Program-made: the position numbers and the translations under genes
NCBI GenBank assembly: GCA_947178685.1
Contig: CAMWZE010000158.1
Coordinates: 1 to 5,057 of the forward strand
Origin: an uncultured Porphyromonadaceae bacterium
GTDB taxonomy: Bacteria; Bacteroidota; Bacteroidia; Bacteroidales; Muribaculaceae
Reading direction: 5' to 3'
Length of the DNA stretch: 5,057 nt
Notes under the pieces: generated by a model
Databases searched by the model: none
What the model was told of the DNA's origin: nothing
The model's input: only the letters and a program-made list of their open reading frames with translations
In this document: in pieces, positions 1-5,057 of the stretch
How the letters are laid out: every line of letters starts with the position of its first letter
How positions within the stretch are numbered: the first letter of the stretch is position 1

Positions 1-268
1 GTTCACCTTTCTTTAGGCCGCCGGCTATGGCGAAGTTGTCGAAGCGTCCGTTCTTCTCACACTCCTTGAATGCGGAGGGGATCGACACTTTACGGTTGGT
101 GTCGATTCGCGGCGCCCAGAAACTGTCGTCGATATGCACCTGCGTGAAGGCAACCTCCTTCACCGGAGCTTCCGGAGCCTCGTAGGCTTCGGCACCTGTG
201 CAAGCGGTAAGGCCGGAGAGCAACGTGCCGCCGCAACATAACATTAAAAACGGGAAGTTGAGTTTCAT
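1..268 (-). CDS. GH127-family (DUF1680) lipoprotein, beta-L-arabinofuranosidase type, N-terminal part only
   Basis: Reading leftwards from the ATG at 268-266, 89 codons stay open to the window edge. The protein begins with a lipoprotein signal peptide: a Lys at residue 2, a hydrophobic stretch, and the lipobox L-T-A-C with Cys23 as the acylation site. After a short Ala/Pro/Glu-rich linker comes the opening of the GH127/DUF1680 fold: DSFWAPRI (48-55), then TNR (57-59), IPSAF (63-67) and NGRFDNFAIAGGL (73-85), a block typical of that family's N-terminus. Characterised GH127 members hydrolyse beta-L-arabinofuranosyl linkages, using a Cys nucleophile and Zn-binding residues that lie much further downstream, so activity cannot be judged here. 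Members usually run to more than 600 residues, so most of the gene is missing. The start is supported by the signal peptide directly after it. There is no Shine-Dalgarno sequence, as is usual in Bacteroidetes. The gene is divergent from the GH97 gene. Family assignment is strong; the substrate is inferred. Confidence 0.85.
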   Translation of the reverse strand, partial: MKLNFPFLMLCCGGTLLSGLTACTGAEAYEAPEAPVKEVAFTQVHIDDSFWAPRIDTNRKVSIPSAFKECEKNGRFDNFAIAGGLKKGE

Positions 269-296
269 GATGTCTGTAGGTTGGTTTTCGATGGCG

Positions 297-304
297 CAAA
301 GTTA
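297..304 (-). promoter_or_regulatory. Putative -7 promoter element for the GH127 gene
   Basis: On the minus strand this reads TAACTTTG, an exact match to the Bacteroidetes sigma-factor -7 consensus TAnnTTTG. It lies 28 bp upstream of the GH127 start codon, which implies a transcription start near 291 and a leader of about 23 nt. No TTTG-like -33 box is found at the expected 19-21 bp spacing (the minus-strand sequence there is GTAG-like), so the promoter may depend on an activator. Confidence 0.5.
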
Positions 305-334
305 ACATTACCCCACCATTCCGCTACCATCCAT

Positions 335-365
335 TCGTCCAATAAAAGGTAAAAATCGTCCAATA
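335..365. repeat. 10-bp direct repeat with 21-bp period (candidate regulator site)
   Basis: TCGTCCAATA occurs exactly twice, at 335-344 and 356-365. The 21-bp period is two helical turns. A partial inverted third copy, sharing the GACGAT core (389-394, reverse complement ATCGTC), lies further right. Half-sites 21 bp apart in direct orientation are the classic binding pattern of AraC-type DNA-binding domains, which also end the hybrid two-component regulators of many Bacteroides glycan loci. The proximal edge would fall near -44 of the GH127 promoter. The repeats are directly visible; the regulator is inferred. Confidence 0.5.
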
Positions 366-370
366 CATTC

Positions 371-412
371 GTACAAACCCCTATTTTAGACGATATTTAC
401 ATAAGTTTGTAC
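371..412. repeat. 8-bp perfect inverted repeat upstream of the GH97 promoter
   Basis: GTACAAAC (371-378) and GTTTGTAC (405-412) are perfect reverse complements separated by 26 bp. The centre-to-centre distance is 34 bp, slightly over three helical turns. The right arm ends near -45 relative to the likely GH97 transcription start, where an activator could touch RNA polymerase. The long separation argues against a terminator hairpin and for paired protein-binding half-sites. Chance occurrence in AT-rich DNA cannot be excluded. Confidence 0.35.
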
Positions 413-416
413 AGAT

Positions 417-451
417 TTTGCTTTCTCTTCCGACTCTTTGTTATAACTTTG
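417..451 (+). promoter_or_regulatory. Putative promoter of the GH97-GH43 unit
   Basis: TAACTTTG at 444-451 matches the Bacteroidetes -7 consensus TAnnTTTG exactly. A TTTG that could serve as the -33 box lies at 417-420, but the 23-bp spacer is a little longer than the usual 19-21 bp. A transcription start near 457 would give a leader of about 63 nt before the GH97 ATG. The same octamer, facing the other way, serves the divergent GH127 gene. Confidence 0.55.
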
Positions 452-462
452 CATTGGATTCC

Positions 463-479
463 TGCCACCCCCTGTGGCA
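463..479 (+). other. Small stem-loop in the GH97 leader
   Basis: TGCCAC (463-468) pairs perfectly with GTGGCA (474-479) around the 5-nt loop CCCCT. It would sit a few bases from the predicted 5' end of the transcript. The octamer CACCCCCT also occurs twice 12 bp apart (466-473 and 478-485), so the hairpin overlaps a short tandem C-rich repeat. There is no U-tract behind it, so it is not a terminator. A role in mRNA stability or translation is possible but unproven. Confidence 0.3.
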
Positions 480-519
480 CCCCCTTGTTTTAAACGCACA
501 AACATACTGTAACCTACCC

Positions 520-2496
520 ATGAAAACCCTTCAGACCATATTCGCTCTCTCGGCAATGGCCCTGCTCGCAGCCCCGGACGGCGCCTCTGCAAAAAGCGTG
601 AACGCCACATCTCCCGACGGGCTGATCGCCCTCACAGTCGACGATGCATCCGGCCTCACCTTCTCTCTTTCGCGCGAGGGGAAGCAGCTGCTTCTCCCCT
701 CTCCCGTGGCTCTCGACATGGAGGGGATATCCTCGGCTCCCAAGATCAAAAACTCGCAGCTGAAACAAAATCTGCGTGAGAAAATCAACGCCCCCTTCCA
801 CCATACCCCCGCCTACGACGCTGAATGGAATGAGCTCACACTGCGCCTATCCAACGGTGAGACTCTCGGCTTCCGCCTATTCAACGATGGAGTGGCCTAC
901 CGGTTCTCTACCTCCGGCAAAGGGGAGAGAATCGTAACGGGAGAGACAGCCGACTATCGTCTCGCGGGCGATCCTACATTATATATAGCTCATTCCACCA
1001 ACAAGGAGAAGCCGATGGCAATGGCGTTTCAGAATTTCTATTCCGTCACTCCGGCATCCTCAGCCTCACCGCTTCTCGCGTTCCTCCCGGTGGTAGCCGA
1101 TTATGGCAACGGTCTCAAGCTCTCGCTCATGGAGAGTGATGTGGAGGCTTACCCGGGTATGTTTGTAACGGCCGACTCCATCTCAAATACCCTATCCGCA
1201 CGGTTTGCCGCTTATCCCAAAAGTACCGACTATTACCCATGGCGCAAGCAGGAATATGTCACAGAGCGTGAGAATTTCATCGCAAAGGTGCCGGGAACGA
1301 TGAATTTCCCCTGGCGCATTCTCGCCGTCACCACCGACGACCGTCAGATGCCTGTGAACAATCTTGTCTACACCCTCGCCTCCCCCTCCCGTGTGGCCGA
1401 CACCTCATGGATTAAGCCGGGACAGGCCGCCTGGGAATGGTGGAACGACTGGGGATTGCGCAACGTGCCATTCAAAGCGGGCATCAACAACGATACTTAC
1501 AAGTATTTCATCGACTTCGCGGCCAAAAACGGCATTGAATATGTGGTGCTCGACGAGGGTTGGTATGACCCTAAGAGTGGGGATATGCTCATCACAATCC
1601 CTGAGATCGACCTGCCGATGCTCATCGATTATGCCAATAGCAAGGGTGTGGGGCTTTGGTTGTGGACTGTCTTCAATGTGCTCGACAATCAGCTTCAGGA
1701 GGCCTGCAAGAAGTATAGCGACATGGGAATCAAGGGTTTCAAGGTGGATTTCCTTGACCGCAACGACCAGACGGCCGCTGAGATGACCTACCGTATCGCC
1801 GACGCCACCGCCGCTCACAACCTCATGCTCGACCTCCACGGATTCTATCCGCCGACGGGTCTTAACCGCACCTACCCCAACATCGTGAATTTCGAGAGCG
1901 TGTTTGGCATGGAGGAGATGAAATGGAGCGACCCAAAGGTGGATATGCCTGAATATGACGTCACATTCCCCTTCATCCGCATGATGACGGGACCCGTGGA
2001 TTTCACTCCGGGAGCAATGCTCAACGAGCAGAAGAAGATTTGGAAACCGGTGTACTCCTCACCTATCAGCCAGGGCACCCGCTGCCATCAGCTGGCTAAC
2101 TATATCATCCACGATTCCCCCTTCACAATGCTCGCTGATTCTCCCACTAACTACATTGACAATCAGGAGTGTACCGATTTCATAACATCAGTTCCCACAG
2201 TTTTTGACTCCACCCGTGTGCTCGACGGTCGGATGGGTGAGTATATAGTTACGCTCCGTGAGGCGCCGGAGGGATGGTTTGTAGCCGGACAGACCGACTG
2301 GAATCCACGTGACTATGTGCTCGACTTTGGCTTCCTCCCTGCCGGGTCTTACGAGGTCACTCTATTCCGCGATGGTGTAAACGCCGATAAGCAGGGTCGC
2401 GACTATGCTGTGGAGAAATTCAAGGTTGAGAGTGGCACCCGAAAGACTCTCCATCTCGCTCCCGGGGGTGGTTTCGCTCTCCGCATCTCCAGATAA
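520..2496 (+). CDS. GH97 glycoside hydrolase, retaining type (alpha-galactosidase or beta-L-arabinopyranosidase-like)
   Basis: A complete 658-residue secreted enzyme. The ATG at 520 is chosen because a signal peptide follows at once, with likely cleavage at A-S-A24/K25; in-frame codons further upstream (a TTG at 418) would bury it and overlap the promoter. Residues about 28-285 match the GH97 N-terminal beta-sandwich, about 290-565 the catalytic barrel (WEWWNDWG 305-312, LDEGWY 344-349, LWLWT 379-383), and the remainder the C-terminal beta domain. The deciding motif is GFKVDFLDRNDQ: Asp410 occupies the nucleophile place of retaining GH97 enzymes (Asp415 of B. thetaiotaomicron BT1871), which inverting SusB-type alpha-glucosidases lack. 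Glu465, in GMEEMKW, lies 55 residues on, the same spacing as Asp415-Glu470 of BT1871, and is the likely acid/base. Glu205 is a candidate Ca2+ ligand. Known retaining members release alpha-galactose or beta-L-arabinopyranose. The neighbouring GH127 and GH43 genes make an arabinose-containing target plausible. The enzyme is likely periplasmic. Family is near certain; the sugar is inferred. Confidence 0.95.
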   Translation: MKTLQTIFALSAMALLAAPDGASAKSVNATSPDGLIALTVDDASGLTFSLSREGKQLLLPSPVALDMEGISSAPKIKNSQLKQNLREKINAPFHHTPAYDAEWNELTLRLSNGETLGFRLFNDGVAYRFSTSGKGERIVTGETADYRLAGDPTLYIAHSTNKEKPMAMAFQNFYSVTPASSASPLLAFLPVVADYGNGLKLSLMESDVEAYPGMFVTADSISNTLSARFAAYPKSTDYYPWRKQEYVTERENFIAKVPGTMNFPWRILAVTTDDRQMPVNNLVYTLASPSRVADTSWIKPGQAAWEWWNDWGLRNVPFKAGINNDTYKYFIDFAAKNGIEYVVLDEGWYDPKSGDMLITIPEIDLPMLIDYANSKGVGLWLWTVFNVLDNQLQEACKKYSDMGIKGFKVDFLDRNDQTAAEMTYRIADATAAHNLMLDLHGFYPPTGLNRTYPNIVNFESVFGMEEMKWSDPKVDMPEYDVTFPFIRMMTGPVDFTPGAMLNEQKKIWKPVYSSPISQGTRCHQLANYIIHDSPFTMLADSPTNYIDNQECTDFITSVPTVFDSTRVLDGRMGEYIVTLREAPEGWFVAGQTDWNPRDYVLDFGFLPAGSYEVTLFRDGVNADKQGRDYAVEKFKVESGTRKTLHLAPGGGFALRISR

Positions 2497-2568
2497 GCAA
2501 GCCCCGCCTTTGCAAGTTTCATCTTAGTAAGCGTTGTCTTAAGTTTCGTCGCCTTTACAAATCTTGTC
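2497..2568 (+). promoter_or_regulatory. 72-bp GH97-GH43 gap with a weak promoter-like sequence
   Basis: The short same-strand gap and absence of a convincing terminator suggest that the GH43 gene is transcribed with GH97. TTTC (2517-2520) and TAAGTTTC (2540-2547) are each one base from the Bacteroidetes -33 (TTTG) and -7 (TAnnTTTG) elements, and their spacing is exactly 19 bp, so a weak internal promoter starting near 2553 is possible. No Shine-Dalgarno sequence precedes the ATG at 2569. A 4-bp inverted GCAA/TTGC pair (2497-2500, 2510-2513) is too small to count as a terminator. Confidence 0.25.
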
Positions 2569-5057
2569 ATGAAATTCATTCAACCTATTTTCCTGAGCGC
2601 CCTGCTCCTCTCTATGTCGCAGACAACAGCGGGGGCCGCGCCTGTTCCCCCGGCTTCCGATGGCAGGGAGGCGGCATACAATACGCCGGGTATCTTCAAC
2701 CCGATGATACCCGGCTACTTCGCCGACCCGACCATCAAGAAATTCGGCGATACTTTCTACGTATATGCCACTACCGACGGCAGCGGTGCGGGGTTCGGTC
2801 CGGCTCAGCTCTGGCAGAGCAAGGATCTCGTCAACTGGACTCTTATGCCCATGAACTGGCCCGACTCCCACTGGATCTGGGCTCCAGACGTGATCCATAA
2901 TGCCAACGACGGGAAGTATTACTACATCTATTGCCAGCCTTGTCAGCTATTCGCCGGATCGGCCGATACTCCCCGCGGACCCTGGACCAACATACTCGGA
3001 GAGAGTGAGGCTGTGCTCGTGCCGGATCGGTTCGTCACCAACGCCATCACCCTCGACGGGCAGACATTTGTAGACGACGACGGCTCAATCTATATGTATT
3101 GGGGCACATGGGGCATATTCGACGGCTTCGGCTGCGGCGCCGGAAAGCTCACCCCTGACATGAAGAGCTTCACCGAAACCCGGCTTATTCCTAACACGGA
3201 GGTAACCGACTTCTTCGAGGCCCCCTTCGTGCTGAAGAGGGATGGCAAGTATTACTTCATGTATTCCTCCGGCTCATGCCACGATTCCACCTATCGGGTG
3301 CAGTATGCCACTGCCGACTCCCCTCTCGGTCCTTACACCTATGAGGGATGTATACTTGAGACAAACGCCGATGGAACCATCCACGGCCCCGGCCACCATA
3401 GCATCCTGCAGGATGGCGATGACTGGTATATAGTCTATCACCGCCACGATAATCCTCACTCCAACAGAGGATTTCACCGTCAGGTGTGCATCGACAGAAT
3501 GGAATTTTCCAAAGATGGCAAGATTCTCCCGGTGAAACCCACCCACTCCGGCATCGGCTATCTCGGCCGGCCTGCGGTTTCGCAGAATAATCTCGCGTTC
3601 GGCAAGAGGGTGAAAGCCTCTTCCGCCTACGACGATAATTTCAAACCGGAATATGCCGTAGATGACAACAACGGCACTCTCTGGCGTCCTGCCGGTATGG
3701 GGCAGGAATGGATAGAGATCGACCTCGGCAAGAAGGAACGCATACGCACCATTCTCACTCAATGGGAATATGGCACACAGTTCTATCAGTATCTCATAGA
3801 AACCTCTCTTGATGGCAAGAATTGGGAGATGTTCTCCGACAAGCGCACCAACCGCCTCGCCGGATCACCGATGACCGATTACGGCGACAAAGAGGCACGC
3901 TACGTGCGCATCACCTCTACCGGCGGGGAGAAAGTGGGCTTCAATGGCTCGCTATGGAACGTAAAAGTGTTTGACTCCGTGGAGTCCGGTGGACCTCAGC
4001 AATGGATCGGGTTGACCGGTTCCGATTGGGATGGACGTGAATGGATCAACAACCAGGGGCAGCTCGGCGGCTCTTTCCGGCTTGCCAAAGGTTCTGCATC
4101 GCCAAAGCGGATCAACGGCAGGGAGGCGCTCGAATTAGCTCCCGGCGCATCGTTGGTGTTTGAATCGGCGCTCCTCTCCCCCACCATGCCTCACACCCTC
4201 TCCGCCCTCACCTTCGAAGGTGGCGAATGGATACCTCTGAATCTTGACGACTCCCTCGGAAAAGGATCGTTGACTATCACCGCCCCCTCCGGCAAGCCGC
4301 TCACAATTGCTGATCTCCGCCTCTACAACTGGCTTCTCTCCGACGCCGAGAAGGCTTTCGACGCTACAAGTGAGATTCGCCGCAATCCTGTGGCCGACCG
4401 TGAGAACAAGGGTGTGCTCGTAGAGATCAATGCCGACAATCTCAACGTGGGCGATACCCTCCAATATATCCCCAACACCGGCATCCGTGGCTATTTCGAG
4501 GCTGAAAACGTCTCCGCCCCGGCAGTCGTAGAGGAGATAAAGGGTAAGAAAGCCATACGTTTCGACGGCACCAACTTCTACCGCTCCAACTTCCCCCTTC
4601 CGGCCTCAGTGCGCGACAATGTGCCCTACACTATGGAGGCTGTCATACTCAACCCTACGATGGAACTCAATGAGTGTTTCGCTGACTTCACCACCTCTCA
4701 CGATGAGCTGGAGAAGATAATGGGTGTAAACGGCACCGAACCACGCTGTGGAGTAATGAACCACTACGGCTGGTATGAAGACTCCGGCTGGCAGGATCTC
4801 TTCCATGTGAGTCAGGACTTTGTGAGCGGAAAAGATAAGAACGCACCCGACCCGAAGGAGATTGAGACCCTGGCCCGCTCTCACGAAGGGGAATGGCAAC
4901 ATATAAAGGTGGATTTCGACGGTCGCATAGAGAAGGTCTACGTCAACGGTAAGCTCATCAGCGAGAAAGATATCCAGTTGCTTGTGAAGCCGGTGCAGTA
5001 TGTCACCCTCGGTCGCAACGCCGAAAACGAATGGCCCTTCACCGGCTACCTCCACTC
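2569..5057 (+). CDS. Secreted multidomain GH43 enzyme (GH43 + F5/8 type C + LamG-like segments), 3' end beyond window
   Basis: An uninterrupted frame of 829 codons runs from the ATG at 2569 to the window edge with no stop. A signal peptide spans residues 1 to about 23 (cleavage around A-G-A/A). The GH43 five-bladed propeller domain covers about 40-335, and its triad is intact: Asp53 in YFADPT (general base), Asp163 in TLDGQTFVDDDG (pKa modulator) and Glu217 in FFEAPF (general acid). His276 in GPGHHS matches the conserved active-site His. Next is an F5/8 type C (discoidin/CBM32-like) domain, 341-469, with WIEIDLG and ARYVRI strands. Residues about 479-597 form a short LamG-like segment ending in IADLRLYNWLLSDAE. 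A fuller LamG-like domain starts near 617 (RFDG 664-667, PYTMEA 686-691, GEWQHIKVDFDG 774-785, VYVNGK 790-795) and is cut by the edge. GH43 enzymes remove alpha-L-arabinofuranose or beta-xylose, or cut arabinan; the neighbours favour arabinose. The extra domains probably bind the glycan. The exact subfamily cannot be told. Confidence 0.93.
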   Translation, partial: MKFIQPIFLSALLLSMSQTTAGAAPVPPASDGREAAYNTPGIFNPMIPGYFADPTIKKFGDTFYVYATTDGSGAGFGPAQLWQSKDLVNWTLMPMNWPDSHWIWAPDVIHNANDGKYYYIYCQPCQLFAGSADTPRGPWTNILGESEAVLVPDRFVTNAITLDGQTFVDDDGSIYMYWGTWGIFDGFGCGAGKLTPDMKSFTETRLIPNTEVTDFFEAPFVLKRDGKYYFMYSSGSCHDSTYRVQYATADSPLGPYTYEGCILETNADGTIHGPGHHSILQDGDDWYIVYHRHDNPHSNRGFHRQVCIDRMEFSKDGKILPVKPTHSGIGYLGRPAVSQNNLAFGKRVKASSAYDDNFKPEYAVDDNNGTLWRPAGMGQEWIEIDLGKKERIRTILTQWEYGTQFYQYLIETSLDGKNWEMFSDKRTNRLAGSPMTDYGDKEARYVRITSTGGEKVGFNGSLWNVKVFDSVESGGPQQWIGLTGSDWDGREWINNQGQLGGSFRLAKGSASPKRINGREALELAPGASLVFESALLSPTMPHTLSALTFEGGEWIPLNLDDSLGKGSLTITAPSGKPLTIADLRLYNWLLSDAEKAFDATSEIRRNPVADRENKGVLVEINADNLNVGDTLQYIPNTGIRGYFEAENVSAPAVVEEIKGKKAIRFDGTNFYRSNFPLPASVRDNVPYTMEAVILNPTMELNECFADFTTSHDELEKIMGVNGTEPRCGVMNHYGWYEDSGWQDLFHVSQDFVSGKDKNAPDPKEIETLARSHEGEWQHIKVDFDGRIEKVYVNGKLISEKDIQLLVKPVQYVTLGRNAENEWPFTGYLH

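Noticed and set aside
90..308. 72-codon minus-strand open frame over the GH127 start
   Set aside because: It is out of frame with the GH127 reading frame, which shows both a lipobox and family motifs. The alternative translation is Arg/His-rich without recognisable features.
418..519. In-frame upstream extension of the GH97 gene from a TTG at 418
   Set aside because: It would place 34 residues ahead of an obvious signal peptide, and it overlaps the predicted promoter and leader. The ATG at 520 gives a normal export signal.
1364..1839. Overlapping open frames on both strands (140 and 144 codons) inside the GH97 catalytic region
   Set aside because: Both overlap the conserved barrel motifs of GH97 in other frames, with low-complexity translations. 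They are shadows.
2497..2524. Possible terminator after the GH97 gene (GCAA/TTGC, AGAT/ATCT pairings)
   Set aside because: The pairing is only 4 bp and interrupted, and no run of T follows a stable stem. Cotranscription with the GH43 gene is more likely.
3274..3762. 162-codon open frame on the minus strand
   Set aside because: It lies wholly antisense to the GH43 gene, whose catalytic and discoidin motifs are intact there. Its translation resembles no family I recognise and fits a GC-rich shadow frame.
4606..5055. 149-codon open frame on the minus strand
   Set aside because: It is antisense to the LamG-like part of the GH43 gene, which remains open and in register. No promoter or recognisable domain supports it.

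Overview
The window looks like part of a polysaccharide-utilisation locus from a Bacteroidales bacterium. Three things point there: the glycoside hydrolase families present (GH127, GH97 and GH43, all secreted), the TAnnTTTG-type -7 promoter elements in place of an E. coli-like -10, and start codons with no Shine-Dalgarno sequence. The GC-rich coding sequence would suit a Muribaculaceae-like gut lineage, but the genus cannot be fixed from this sequence.

Layout: bases 1-268 hold the N-terminal end of a minus-strand lipoprotein of the GH127 (DUF1680, beta-L-arabinofuranosidase-type) family, which runs off the left edge. Bases 269-519 are an AT-rich divergent control region. It has facing copies of TAACTTTG, a 10-bp direct repeat with a 21-bp period, an 8-bp inverted repeat and a leader hairpin. 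Bases 520-2496 encode a complete 658-residue GH97 enzyme carrying the retaining-type nucleophile Asp. After a 72-bp gap, bases 2569-5057 encode a large multidomain GH43 enzyme in one open frame. It continues past the right edge and shows GH43 catalytic domain, F5/8 type C (discoidin-like) domain, a shortened LamG-like segment and then a fuller LamG-like domain.

How they fit together (inference): GH127, GH43 and retaining GH97 families all include enzymes that remove terminal arabinose or alpha-galactose units. A shared job is side-chain trimming of an arabinose-containing plant glycan such as arabinan, arabinogalactan or a hydroxyproline-rich glycoprotein glycan. All three proteins carry export signals, the GH127 as a lipoprotein and the other two with signal peptidase I-type leaders, so the chemistry takes place in the periplasm or at the cell surface. 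The divergent layout suggests shared substrate-dependent control. No SusC/SusD pair, regulator, RNA gene, mobile element or CRISPR array is visible. The genes belong to known families; the least expected features are the repeat layout between the divergent genes and the tandem, unequal LamG-like segments of the GH43 protein.
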